A DNA stretch of 64,000 nucleotides, from contig NZ_AZCZ01000009.1 in assembly GCF_001434055.1 (NCBI RefSeq), positions 1 through 64,000 of the forward strand, written 5' to 3'. Shown here piece by piece: positions 56,194 through 64,000 of this stretch. Below the pieces are notes generated by a model. That model was not told the origin of the DNA. It did no database searches and saw only the letters and a program-made list of their open reading frames with translations. The stretch's first letter is position 1. Each line of letters begins with the position of its first letter. The position numbers and the translations under genes are program-made. This stretch comes from Levilactobacillus parabrevis ATCC 53295. Lineage in GTDB: Bacteria > Bacillota > Bacilli > Lactobacillales > Lactobacillaceae.

Positions 56194-58482
56194 TTACAGG
56201 GTAATCGTTGCTTCGGTACCGTTTAAGGCAGCCTTAGTAACTTTCCCATTCTCGTGGACGTAGATGGTGGCAGAGCCAGTCAAACCAGTAGTGGTGACGG
56301 TCAATTGGTTACCACTGCGATCAACTGTGACTTTACCAGTATCCTGACCCTTTTGGTCAACGACGGCAACAGAAGTGGAACCTTCGTGCATGTCGTACAA
56401 GTTGATGTCCAGGTCCTTGGTGAAGTCGTAGTCGGCGTGAACGGCTTTTGGATTCCGTAACAGGATCGTGTTATCACGAGCCAATACAGGCAAGTCCAAT
56501 TCACCGTAGTCCTTGCTGATCCACTTACCATCAGTGATGTCGTAAGTTTCGTCATCATTGATGATGCTGGTCCACTTGCCGGCTGGCAGGTAGAAGTTTA
56601 CGTGGCCTTCAGGGTTGAAGACGGGGGCAACCAAGAGTTGGGTCCCAAACATGTATTGGTTGTCCAACGTGTGTGCCGTCCGGTCTTCCGTGAAGTTGAA
56701 CCACATTGGCCGCATCAGGGGGTTACCGTAAGTCGTATCGTGAGCGGCTTGGGTGTACAGGTATGGCATCAGGGAAAGCTTCAAGTTAACGAATTTCCGC
56801 GTGTTGTCCACGGCTTCGTCATCGAAGTTCCATGGTACCCGGTAAACGTTGCTACCGTGGTAACGGCTGTGAGAAGATAACAGACCAAACTGCGTCCAGC
56901 GCTTGTACAGGTCTGGCGTAGGCGTGTCGGGACCATCTTCGAATCCACCAATATCGTGGCTCCAGAAGGCAAACCCAGAACTCAGGAAGGACAGCCCACC
57001 ATGTAAGGTGTCAGCCATGTTCTTGAAGTTAGACAAGGCGTCACCACCCCAGTGTAAGGGGTACTTTTGTGACCCAACGGTAGCGGAGCGAGCAAAGACA
57101 ACGGCCTCGCCCTTACCTTTGTTTTCTTCGATTGTGTCGAAGACGGCCTTGTTGTATTGCAGGGTGTAGTAGTTATGTTCACGCTTAGGATCTGAACCGT
57201 CAAAGAAGACGGCATCCTCAACGGGAATTCGTTCACCGAAGTCGGTCTTGAAGCAGTCAACACCCATGTCGAGCAGGGCCTTTAACTTGCTCTTGTACCA
57301 CTTAACGGCGTCAGGGTTGGTAAAGTCGACGAAGGCGTTACCAGCTTGCCAGAGGTCCCATTGCCAGAGGTTACCATTTTCACGCTTGATGAAGTAACCG
57401 TTCTTCTTGCCTTCTTCAAACATCTTCCCTTTCTGGGCGATGTAGGGGTTGATCCAGACACAGACCTTGATACCCCGATCGTGAATCTTCTTGATCAGGC
57501 CTTCTGGGTCTGGGAATTCGTCGCGGTCCCATTCCATGTTGGACCATTCGAATCCTTTTTGCCAGAAGCAGTCAAAGTGAAAGACATCCAATGGAATGTT
57601 GTGATCCTTCATGCCATCGATGAACTTCAACACTGTTTTTTCACTGTAATCAGTGGTGAAGGAGGTCGTCAGCCAGAGGCCGAATGACCATGCAGGTGGT
57701 AATTGCATGCGACCCGTTAATTCGGTGTAACGGTGCAGGATTTCCTGTGGTGTTGGGCCATAGATGACGTAGTATTGTAAGGATTCACCTTCAGAACTGA
57801 ATTGAACGCGGTCAACGTTTTCAGAGGTAACTTCGAAATCAACCGTTTGAGGTTCATCAACAAAGACCCCGTAACCGGCATCCGTCAGGTAGAAGGGAAT
57901 GTTCTTGTAAGATTGTTCGGAAGCCGTCCCACCATCTTGGTTGGTGATCTTAACTTCTTGACCGTTTTTGATGAAGTTCCCGAAGCGTTCACCTAAACCG
58001 TAAATCTTGTCTTCAACGCCAACGGATAATTGTTCGCGCATGTAGTGAACGTTGGTGTCGTGGTTTAAGATTTCGCCCTGGGCCTTGTTGCGAGAAGCCG
58101 TGATGACTTTACCATTAGCGGTGAATTCCATATCAAATTGTTGACGGAGTGGGAGAGAAACGGTCAGGTCACCACTCGTCAATGAAGCCTTCTTATCCGT
58201 AACGTCAATGTTGACGTCAGGGTCTAAGTTGTTGAGCTCATATGAAGGGCCTTTGGTATCTTGATCAAAATGCGTCAGCTTTACGCCGATAACATTCTCG
58301 ACGGGGGAGGTGAGCTTAATCGTGCTCATTCCGAGGTTTAATTCGTCTCCCCGTGTGTTGATTCGCTTGTAAGGGGCATAGACGTTTAAGGTCTTGCCAT
58401 CCTTTTCGGCTTCGAATGCTTCAGCCGGTGAGTTAACGTCGTACTCTTTACGAGTTAACCAATAACCATTAGTAAACTTCAA
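56194..58482 (-). CDS. xylQ: Alpha-xylosidase (GH31)
   Basis: 762 residues from a TTG at 58482 (AGGA 9 nt upstream, giving MKFTNGYWLTR); an in-frame GTG at 58491 is nearer the ribosome site. Family GH31 YicI/XylQ type. The nucleophile is the Asp in CFKTDFGERIP (about residue 415), and HSRYHGSNVYRVPWNFD with SSGFAFWSHDIGGF are the conserved active-site loops. It removes alpha-xylosyl units, for example from isoprimeverose, in the cytoplasm. Second gene after the xyloside symporter, as in the L. pentosus xylPQ operon. An intercistronic hairpin lies between them. Confidence 0.93.
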   Translation of the reverse strand: MKFTNGYWLTRKEYDVNSPAEAFEAEKDGKTLNVYAPYKRINTRGDELNLGMSTIKLTSPVENVIGVKLTHFDQDTKGPSYELNNLDPDVNIDVTDKKASLTSGDLTVSLPLRQQFDMEFTANGKVITASRNKAQGEILNHDTNVHYMREQLSVGVEDKIYGLGERFGNFIKNGQEVKITNQDGGTASEQSYKNIPFYLTDAGYGVFVDEPQTVDFEVTSENVDRVQFSSEGESLQYYVIYGPTPQEILHRYTELTGRMQLPPAWSFGLWLTTSFTTDYSEKTVLKFIDGMKDHNIPLDVFHFDCFWQKGFEWSNMEWDRDEFPDPEGLIKKIHDRGIKVCVWINPYIAQKGKMFEEGKKNGYFIKRENGNLWQWDLWQAGNAFVDFTNPDAVKWYKSKLKALLDMGVDCFKTDFGERIPVEDAVFFDGSDPKREHNYYTLQYNKAVFDTIEENKGKGEAVVFARSATVGSQKYPLHWGGDALSNFKNMADTLHGGLSFLSSGFAFWSHDIGGFEDGPDTPTPDLYKRWTQFGLLSSHSRYHGSNVYRVPWNFDDEAVDNTRKFVNLKLSLMPYLYTQAAHDTTYGNPLMRPMWFNFTEDRTAHTLDNQYMFGTQLLVAPVFNPEGHVNFYLPAGKWTSIINDDETYDITDGKWISKDYGELDLPVLARDNTILLRNPKAVHADYDFTKDLDINLYDMHEGSTSVAVVDQKGQDTGKVTVDRSGNQLTVTTTGLTGSATIYVHENGKVTKAALNGTEATITL

Positions 58483-58522
58483 AGTAGCCACTTCCTATTC
58501 ATAATTTTAGTAATCTATTTCT

Positions 58523-58562
58523 AAAATTGGTACCAAGCCCAAACAAGCCGGATACCAATTTT
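58523..58562 (-). promoter_or_regulatory. Intercistronic hairpin between xylP and xylQ
   Basis: AAAATTGGTA pairs perfectly with TACCAATTTT around a 20-nt loop. There is no T-run on the minus strand, so it is more likely an RNA-stability or processing element than a terminator. Confidence 0.55.
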
Positions 58563-58589
58563 AAATTCTAAGTTTTAATCTGCGACGGT

Positions 58590-59984
58590 CTATTCAGCGG
58601 CGTGACGAGCTGCGATTTCTTCGTTCATCTTTTCAACCTTTTCGTCGGTCAAACGGTAGAAGGCGAAGACAACCATAGCGAGGACGGTCACGATAATTGG
58701 AATAATCGTCGTGGTCATCCGGATACCTGCTAAACTCCGTGCGGTTTGTTGGTGGTTAGCCACGAAACCGTAGGCAGCTAAGACGTAGCCAGGTACAACC
58801 CCACCAAGGGCCATCCCAAACTTGAAGAAGAACCCAATAACGGCGTTGATAATCCCGTTTTCACGCTTACCAGACTTCCATTCCCCGTAAGTGATTGCTT
58901 GGGGAACCAGAGCCCATTGGAACCCGGTGGAAAGGATGATTCCGGCAGCTTCAATCGTCCGGCCAATGAAGGTCCAAGTCAAGTTGGTAGCTGGAACCGC
59001 ATACATAATCAAGAAACCAATGACAGCTAATCCAAGGCTACCCTGCATCAACCATTGGGTCCCGATCTTCCGGTTCAACCATGGGGTAATTGGAACCACG
59101 ATGAAGGCTGGTAAGGTTCCCAGTAAGTTGTACCATTGCATCATGCCAGCGTTACCGGCGTTGTAGGTCATGTAGTAGGCCCCAACGGAGTTCACAACGG
59201 ACATCAAACCAAAGGTGATAATGAAGAAGATGGCTAACGTCCGCAGGGGACCGTTGATAACCAATTGGTGGTACAGGTCAGAAACCTTAACGCTTGATTC
59301 TTGTTCTGGCGCCATCTTGATCCGTTCAACGGATTGGCTGAAACAGAAGATTAAGATTGCGGCACCGGCGATCCCGTAGATCACCATCGTCCAGAACCAA
59401 CCAGATTGTGATTGAACACCGGAGTAGTGACCACCAGAGATCATCTTAACAAAGATAGGAACACCGAAACTAACGGCCAATGAGCCTAAGTTAGCTAAGA
59501 GCATCCGTACGGAACTCATGGAAACTAATTCCTTGTTGTTCCGCGTCATAGCGGCGTTTAAGGAACCGTAAGGAATGTTGACGGTCGTGTAGATAACGGA
59601 CAGGCCAACGTAAGTTACGTAGGCGTAAACCAACTTGCCCATGGCGCCAACGTTTGGCACGTGGAAACAGAGCATAGCCAGTACGGCTAACGGAATTGAC
59701 ATGTAGAGTAACCAGCCACGGTACTTCCCCCAGCGGGTCGTGTGCTTGTCAACAATCGTTCCAACGATAGGGTCGTTGATGGCATCGATCAGCCGAACAA
59801 CCAGGAACATGGTTGCGGCGTCAGCAGCGGGCAGGCCGTAAACGTTTGTGTAGAAAAATAGCAAATACGTCGAAATAGTGGTATAAATCAAGTTTTGCGC
59901 GAAATCCCCGGTTGCCCAACCGAATTTCTCACGCCATGGAAGCTTAACGTCGGTTTTTTCCAACGCTTTAGATGCAGAATCCAT
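58590..59984 (-). CDS. xylP: GPH-family alpha-xyloside (isoprimeverose) symporter
   Basis: 464 residues from the ATG at 59984 (AGGTG 6-8 nt upstream). Twelve hydrophobic helices. KFGWATGDFAQNLIYTTISTYLLFFYTNV (residues about 20-48) and RLIDAINDPIVGTIVDKHTTRWGKYRGWLL (the GPH signature, D-P-xx-G...R-WGR-R) identify the glycoside-pentoside-hexuronide:cation symporters. With the alpha-xylosidase behind it, XylP-type uptake of isoprimeverose or a related alpha-xyloside is likely. A dyad operator and a cre-like site lie upstream. Confidence 0.92.
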   Translation of the reverse strand: MDSASKALEKTDVKLPWREKFGWATGDFAQNLIYTTISTYLLFFYTNVYGLPAADAATMFLVVRLIDAINDPIVGTIVDKHTTRWGKYRGWLLYMSIPLAVLAMLCFHVPNVGAMGKLVYAYVTYVGLSVIYTTVNIPYGSLNAAMTRNNKELVSMSSVRMLLANLGSLAVSFGVPIFVKMISGGHYSGVQSQSGWFWTMVIYGIAGAAILIFCFSQSVERIKMAPEQESSVKVSDLYHQLVINGPLRTLAIFFIITFGLMSVVNSVGAYYMTYNAGNAGMMQWYNLLGTLPAFIVVPITPWLNRKIGTQWLMQGSLGLAVIGFLIMYAVPATNLTWTFIGRTIEAAGIILSTGFQWALVPQAITYGEWKSGKRENGIINAVIGFFFKFGMALGGVVPGYVLAAYGFVANHQQTARSLAGIRMTTTIIPIIVTVLAMVVFAFYRLTDEKVEKMNEEIAARHAAE

Positions 59985-60346
59985 TTCTCTCACCTCATAT
60001 GATAGTTTCCAATCAATCTAAGTTGGTTGGTTGTTTACCACAACATACCAACACCTTTTGAAAACGCATACAAGAATTAATTCCATTTTGGTCGAAATTT
60101 TATCCAATTCGGCACTAGTGAAGCGGCTTCATTTGCTTTATGAAAATGATGTAAACCATTACATAACTATCGTAGCACGCAATGAAAGCTGATACAATAG
60201 CGGCATAAGAATCATTCTAAATGTAATTATTTTCTGAAAATTGGTGAACTTGTTAAGTATGAATAAATTTGTAAGACGTTGAGCGACCACTTCCAAAGGA
60301 ATTTCGTATAATGAAAGTAATGAAGTCATAAGTAGGGGGAGTTAGA
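59985..60346. other. Divergent regulatory region between xylP and the EIIC gene
   Basis: About 360 bp. Contains the xyl dyad and cre-like site (60022-60072) and a second dyad TGTAA-acca-TTACA (60150-60163) that is cre-like but lacks the central CG. No small gene seen. Promoter hexamers could not be assigned with confidence. Confidence 0.5.
60022..60072 (-). promoter_or_regulatory. xylP operator dyad and CcpA (cre) site
   Basis: GTTGGTTGGTTGT (60022-60034) and ACAACATACCAAC (60040-60052) form an inverted repeat with 11 of 13 pairs, in the style of XylR/LacI operators. TGAAAACGCATACA (60059-60072) matches the cre consensus TGWAARCGYTWNCW at all but one position. Together they predict substrate induction and glucose repression of xylPQ. 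Confidence 0.65.
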
Positions 60347-61648
60347 ATGGTTGGCTTATTTCGGGGACTGTGGCGCGCCAATCAGCGCATTGATCAATGG
60401 CGAGCGCTACGGGCAGTTCATGAGGCACTGCGGGTCGCCTATCCATTTATTTTAGTGATGGCTTTAATTGACGTTGTTGGGCAAGGCTGTTTGTCCAAGA
60501 GCGGCTTCTTTTTTCAGGTTTATCATATTGGAAGTTGGTTACCTGGACTGGAATTTTGGCGAGATATTCTGCAGGCGGTCAGCGTTGTTGTGAATGGCCT
60601 GATAGCGGTCATGATTGCCTTTACGACGGGGCACTACATGGCGCGAACCTATCACGCGGATGCCTTAGCTGTCGGGTTGATGAGCGCGTTGGCCTTCCTG
60701 ACCTTGAATGTGAACTACGATACTTTTGGGCAGACGAGTCATGGCAATGATCTTGCACAGTTCTGGATGCCCAATCTGGGGCCCCAGGGAATCTTCTTGG
60801 CGATTCTCGTGGGACTAGGCGTTGGCTGGCTGGCAAGTCATCTCATGCGGGGATTGGCAACGTGGTGGCGGCACCATCGACATTCTTCATTGTCCTGGAC
60901 GGGGCGGGTGGCCTGGTCGTTGACCGTTGTTTTAGGTGTGACGGTCAGCATTGGTTATGGCTTAAGCTGGCTGACCGATGGTGGGATTAACGACCTCGTC
61001 TACCTGGCGTTGCAGACGCTGAACACGAACCCCGGGCACAACGGGCTACGAATCCTGCTGGTGACGGCTGTGAGCAATGGTTTATGGTGGCTGGGACTGA
61101 TTGGGCCCGTTGATGTGGCCGGTAATAGTTCGGTCACGTCATTGCAGAATCTGGCCTACGCCGTTCAGCACGGTTCCGGATGGGGAGCGCCCCATCCCAT
61201 TACGCTTCATACGTTGGGGGATGCCTACGCTAATTTTGGGGGCGCCGGAATGACCTTGGCACTGTTGATTGCGATTTGGATTGGCTCGCGCCAGGCAAGT
61301 TACCGGCGAGTCGCGACGCAGACAGTCTTACCGAACCTCGTCAATCTAAATGAGTCGACGTTACTGGGACTGCCCGTGTTATTTAATCCCATTCTATTGT
61401 TCCCATTTATTTTGGCCCCGGCCGTGAACCTGGTGCTAGCGTGGGCAGCGATTACGTTGAAATTAGTGCCGCCCATTGTGTATCCCGTGCCACGGACTAC
61501 CCCAGGCCCGCTCGTAGCTTATCTGGGAACGGGTGGCGACTGGCGGGCCTTGCTATTGAGTATGCTGTGTCTCACGGTATCCGTCCTGATTTATTTACCG
61601 TTCGTCCGGTTACTTAATATGGAAGGGGGTGCTGACCATGCGGCGTAG
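60347..61648 (+). CDS. PTS EIIC-like sugar permease (lactose/cellobiose family), no EIIA/EIIB adjoining
   Basis: 433 residues with about ten helices. NESTLLGLPVLFNPILLFPFILAP (about 343-366) is the EIIC-Lac motif, here NE-S rather than the usual NEP. No EIIA or EIIB domain is fused or adjacent, so it must share soluble PTS proteins with another system or transport without phosphorylation. GGGGGAG lies 6-8 nt before the ATG and is complementary over 8 nt to both candidate sRNA loops. Its stop overlaps the start of a DUF915 hydrolase by 11 nt. Confidence 0.82.
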   Translation: MVGLFRGLWRANQRIDQWRALRAVHEALRVAYPFILVMALIDVVGQGCLSKSGFFFQVYHIGSWLPGLEFWRDILQAVSVVVNGLIAVMIAFTTGHYMARTYHADALAVGLMSALAFLTLNVNYDTFGQTSHGNDLAQFWMPNLGPQGIFLAILVGLGVGWLASHLMRGLATWWRHHRHSSLSWTGRVAWSLTVVLGVTVSIGYGLSWLTDGGINDLVYLALQTLNTNPGHNGLRILLVTAVSNGLWWLGLIGPVDVAGNSSVTSLQNLAYAVQHGSGWGAPHPITLHTLGDAYANFGGAGMTLALLIAIWIGSRQASYRRVATQTVLPNLVNLNESTLLGLPVLFNPILLFPFILAPAVNLVLAWAAITLKLVPPIVYPVPRTTPGPLVAYLGTGGDWRALLLSMLCLTVSVLIYLPFVRLLNMEGGADHAA

Positions 61649-62528
61649 GTGGTGGCGCTGGGCGCTGCTGATCGTGGTCATTCTGGCTGTGTTCATTCCT
61701 AGCCAGGTATGGTTGAAGCAGCGCATCACCAAATATAAATCGAGTTATAAGACGCCCCTGGCGCCTACGATTATGGTACCGGGGTCGAGTGCCAGTCAGA
61801 ATCGTTTTGATACATTGATCACGCAACTACGTAAGGAAACCAAGCGACCACACAGTGTGTTGAAAATCAAGGTTGCCGAGAGTGGCGCCGTTAGTTATAC
61901 CGGCAATATTCGTCGGGGGGATAATCACCCATTTATCGTGATTGCTTTTGAAAATAATCGCGACGGCTATGCCAATATTAACAAGCAGGCTAAGTGGTTG
62001 AATTTGGCCTTTAAGGATTTGGTCAAGACGTACCACTTTAACCATTTCTCCATGTTGGGCCATTCGAATGGCGGCTTGATTCTGAGCCTCTTTACGGAGA
62101 AATATTTGGCGCAGACCAAGCACGTGAAGCCGGATCGTTTAATGACGATTGCCACGCCATACAACATGGAGTCCGACAGTACGACCAAACAAACCGCGAT
62201 CCTGCGCGAGTTGATCAAGGGGCGGTCCAAGTTGCCTAAGAAGCTGACGGTGTACTCCGTAGCCGGAACCGAAAATTATTCTAGCGATGGGACGGTGCCC
62301 GCCAACAGCGTGAACCAGGGAAAGTACGTTTTCCAGAATCAAGTCGCGCACTATACACAAATTACAGTGACCGGGGATGACACGACGCACTCGGACTTGC
62401 CGCAGAATAAGCAGATTGTCTTATTGATTCGGCAGTATCTCTTGAAGGAAGTCTTACCCACCAAAGATCGCGTGCCAACAACGAAACAGACGCGCAGTAA
62501 GGAATCGGACGAAACGGACCTCCCTTGA
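61638..62528 (+). CDS. DUF915 alpha/beta hydrolase, membrane-anchored or secreted
   Basis: 296 residues from the ATG at 61638 (GGGGG 8 nt upstream, within the preceding gene). The N-terminal hydrophobic segment WALLIVVILAVFIPSQVWL is a signal anchor. The hydrolase core opens PTIMVPGSSASQNRFD, the nucleophile is the Ser in LGHSNGG (about 140-146), and the later SSDGTVPANS and HSDLPQN supply the Asp and His. DUF915 proteins are secreted lipase/esterase-like enzymes of lactobacilli and listeria. Translational coupling to a PTS permease is unusual. Substrate unknown. Confidence 0.82.
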   Translation: MRRRWWRWALLIVVILAVFIPSQVWLKQRITKYKSSYKTPLAPTIMVPGSSASQNRFDTLITQLRKETKRPHSVLKIKVAESGAVSYTGNIRRGDNHPFIVIAFENNRDGYANINKQAKWLNLAFKDLVKTYHFNHFSMLGHSNGGLILSLFTEKYLAQTKHVKPDRLMTIATPYNMESDSTTKQTAILRELIKGRSKLPKKLTVYSVAGTENYSSDGTVPANSVNQGKYVFQNQVAHYTQITVTGDDTTHSDLPQNKQIVLLIRQYLLKEVLPTKDRVPTTKQTRSKESDETDLP

Positions 62529-62571
62529 TATCTGGTATAATGAAGGAAACGCGTAGTGGGAGGTTCCCAAC

Positions 62572-63429
62572 ATGAATTTTCGCCAATTGGAATACTTTTT
62601 AGCGGTGGCCGATGCCGGGCAGATTACAGCGGCTGCCCACCAACTGCATATGGCGCAACCGCCGCTGAGTTACCAGATCAAGCAATTGGAAAATGACTTG
62701 GGAGTCCCTCTGCTCAATCGATCTGCGAATGGGGTGACCCTGACGCCAGCGGGACGTCTGCTCCAAGACTATGCTCGCCAGTTAGTCGACCTGCGTGAAC
62801 GAGCCGATAGTCAGGTGCGGTCGTTGGGTCAGGGACTCGCGGGTGTCTTGTCGGTGGGGGTGGTGTCCTCTTCAATTGGTGCGACGCCCAACGCGAAGCT
62901 CCGGACGTTGACGCGCCACTATCCCAAAGTGCAGATTCGTTTGTTTGAGGACAATACTTACGGGTTGATCGATCGGTTAGAGAAGCACCTGATCGACGTG
63001 GCGATTGTGCGAACACCGTTTTCGGCACCAGGACTGACCAGCAAGGAACTCACCACGGAAAGTATGGTCGCAGTGGTGCCCCACAAGTATGATCACTTTG
63101 CCGGGGCCACATTGCGGGTGGAAGATCTGGCGGAAGTGCCGCTGATCATTTACCGGCGGTTTGAACAGATCTTTCAGACGACTTTTGATCAAAAGGGGAT
63201 GCAGCCCTTCATCGCTTGCACTTGTGACGACGCCCGAACTGCCGTGCAATGGGCCGATGCACGGATGGGGGTGGCTGTGGTTCCGCGGACGGTCGCGGAG
63301 GAAACGAGTGGGGTGGCAACCAGTATTCGTGCGATTCGCTACCAACCGTGGCGGACAACGCTGAAGCTGGTTTGGCCCACGACGATTACGCCCAGCCCGC
63401 TTTTGCAGCGGTTTATTGATAGCTATTAA
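62572..63429 (+). CDS. LysR family transcriptional regulator
   Basis: 285 residues. The N-terminal winged HTH is MNFRQLEYFLAVADAGQITAAAHQLHMAQPPLSYQIKQLENDLGVPLL (first 48 residues), followed by LTPAGRLLQDYA and the periplasmic-binding-like effector domain. GGGAGG lies 7-8 nt before the ATG. No divergent partner gene adjoins; it may control the permease/hydrolase pair upstream or the TSUP gene downstream. Confidence 0.92.
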   Translation: MNFRQLEYFLAVADAGQITAAAHQLHMAQPPLSYQIKQLENDLGVPLLNRSANGVTLTPAGRLLQDYARQLVDLRERADSQVRSLGQGLAGVLSVGVVSSSIGATPNAKLRTLTRHYPKVQIRLFEDNTYGLIDRLEKHLIDVAIVRTPFSAPGLTSKELTTESMVAVVPHKYDHFAGATLRVEDLAEVPLIIYRRFEQIFQTTFDQKGMQPFIACTCDDARTAVQWADARMGVAVVPRTVAEETSGVATSIRAIRYQPWRTTLKLVWPTTITPSPLLQRFIDSY

Positions 63430-63451
63430 ATATATGTGGAATACAAATTCG

Positions 63452-63492
63452 AAGGCTTTGCCATATTTTTAGAGTATGGCAAAGCCTTTTTG
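63452..63492 (+). terminator. Terminator of the lysR gene
   Basis: AAGGCTTTGCCATA pairs perfectly with TATGGCAAAGCCTT, followed by TTT. Confidence 0.9.
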
Positions 63493-63725
63493 CGGTGTAA
63501 TCGGTTCCTATAGCGGTAGGCCGGCCTTTTGTGGGGAGCTACTGGGAAATAAATGTCAGGATTCAAGAATCAGCGTCTTGTGCAAACGAGCACGAAGCGG
63601 CGTTAGATGACTTGATCTAGGTGACCGAAGACAAAAGCTAAGACGCTTAACAACAAGGATTGTGGTGGTTCGTCTCCACTTGTGCGTAAAACAACGTATA
63701 CCGATGGTTGGTTACCGGATTTAAC

Positions 63726-63754
63726 TTGCCCTGCGCTACCGAAAAGTTGATAAT
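63726..63754 (+). promoter_or_regulatory. Promoter of the TSUP gene
   Basis: -35 TTGCCC (63726-63731), 17-bp spacer, -10 GATAAT (63749-63754), leader about 30 nt. Confidence 0.55.
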
Positions 63755-63791
63755 CAAGGACGTAGATTGATTTGTGAGGAGGAAACATCAG

Positions 63792-64000
63792 ATGATTCAA
63801 ACAGCCTTAATTATGATTGGCGTGGGCATCTTCGCTGGGATTGCCGGAGCAATTTTAGGTATCGGCGGCGGGATGATCATTACGCCAATTCTGACCCTGG
63901 GAATGGGGTTAAATATTAAATATGCAATTGGTGCCAGCATCATTGCCGTGATTGCCACGAGTTCGGGATCGACCATCGCTTATTTGCGGGATAACGTCCT
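63792..64000 (+). CDS. TauE/SafE (TSUP) family anion permease, partial
   Basis: N-terminal 69 residues only; the gene runs beyond the window. GGAGG lies 9 nt before the ATG at 63792. MIGVGIFAGIAGAILGIGGGMIITPILTL is the first-repeat signature of the TSUP family (GxxxGxxGxGGG), followed by a second helix with GASIIAVIATSSGSTIAYL. Members export or import sulfite, sulfoacetate or related organic anions. Substrate unknown. Confidence 0.85.
   Translation, partial: MIQTALIMIGVGIFAGIAGAILGIGGGMIITPILTLGMGLNIKYAIGASIIAVIATSSGSTIAYLRDNV

Larger units (their letters stand above)
63430..63791. other. Gene-free stretch between lysR and the TSUP gene
   Basis: Holds the lysR terminator and the promoter of the next gene (63726-63754). 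Nothing else recognised; the minus-strand frame at about 63603-63800 is not convincing. Confidence 0.45.

Noticed and set aside
1-64000. CRISPR arrays, tRNA, rRNA, insertion sequences or prophage genes
   Set aside because: No regularly spaced repeats, no tRNA or rRNA sequence, and no transposase, integrase or phage structural protein was recognised. The HTH of the nuclease-like protein at 54862-56151 is only a domain, not a transposase.

Overview
The window looks like chromosome from a Gram-positive member of the Lactobacillaceae, most likely a heterofermentative lactobacillus of the Levilactobacillus type. This is inferred from the gene set: pyruvate oxidase, H2O-forming NADH oxidase, a xylPQ-type alpha-xyloside pair, proton-coupled MntH, LuxS, LCP and DUF3737/DUF915/DUF1129-type proteins. 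Strong AGGAGG ribosome-binding sites, many U-tailed hairpin terminators and a GC content near 50% agree. No rRNA, tRNA, CRISPR, phage or insertion-sequence gene was seen.

Layout. 1-2.6 kb: two tandem MdtG-like drug exporters, the first cut by the window edge. 2.8-9.3 kb: a Dyp peroxidase, then a leftward operon of a membrane GT2 glycosyltransferase, a polytopic GT-C-like protein, a DUF3737 beta-helix protein and a MalY/PatB lyase. 9.5-11.1 kb: a solitary purH behind a PurBox-like site. 11.3-13.9 kb: a secreted GH25 muramidase with a structured leader, a secreted unknown, and a 210-bp nested inverted-repeat element. 14.2-17.8 kb: an AI-2E family permease and an ABC permease/ATPase pair. 17.8-30 kb: GNAT/MarR, a GlcD-like flavoprotein, a GH13 glucosidase, MarR, PnuC, CorA, pyruvate oxidase, and a MarR/DHA2 exporter operon. 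30-33 kb: an OmpR-type two-component system divergent from a small secreted protein. 33-43 kb: redox enzymes (SDRs, NDH-2, aldehyde dehydrogenase), Ogt, TetR, GNAT, MntH and DegV. 43-45 kb: a DedA gene flanked by two candidate small RNAs. 45-51.3 kb: NADH oxidase, thioredoxin plus a CsoR/CstR-type repressor, two CrcB subunits, DUF1129, LCP and LuxS. 51.4-56.2 kb: twin secreted proteins, a serine hydrolase and a DEDDh exonuclease-HTH fusion. 56.2-64 kb: xylQ/xylP, an orphan PTS EIIC with a DUF915 hydrolase, LysR and a TSUP permease cut by the window edge.

How the genes fit together. Much of the window concerns oxygen and redox balance (Pox, Nox, NDH-2, Dyp, thioredoxin, aldehyde dehydrogenase, GlcD-like oxidase) and the cell surface (GT2/GT-C pair, muramidase, LCP, serine hydrolase, secreted paralogues). 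Carbon use is represented by GH13, XylP/XylQ and the EIIC, and many small local regulators sit beside the gene they probably control.

The most unusual signals are non-coding. (1) Two minus-strand transcription units of about 150 nt flank dedA. Each has a 17-bp-spaced promoter, an ACUCCCCC-type hairpin loop and its own terminator, like sRNAs that mask Shine-Dalgarno sequences. One loop is perfectly complementary over 10 nt to the ribosome-binding site of the GT2 gene, the other over 10 nt to the ndh leader. (2) A conserved element of about 65 bp, with a 28-bp identical core, lies upstream of both luxS and the AI-2E permease gene. (3) A 210-bp nested palindromic element follows the muramidase locus.
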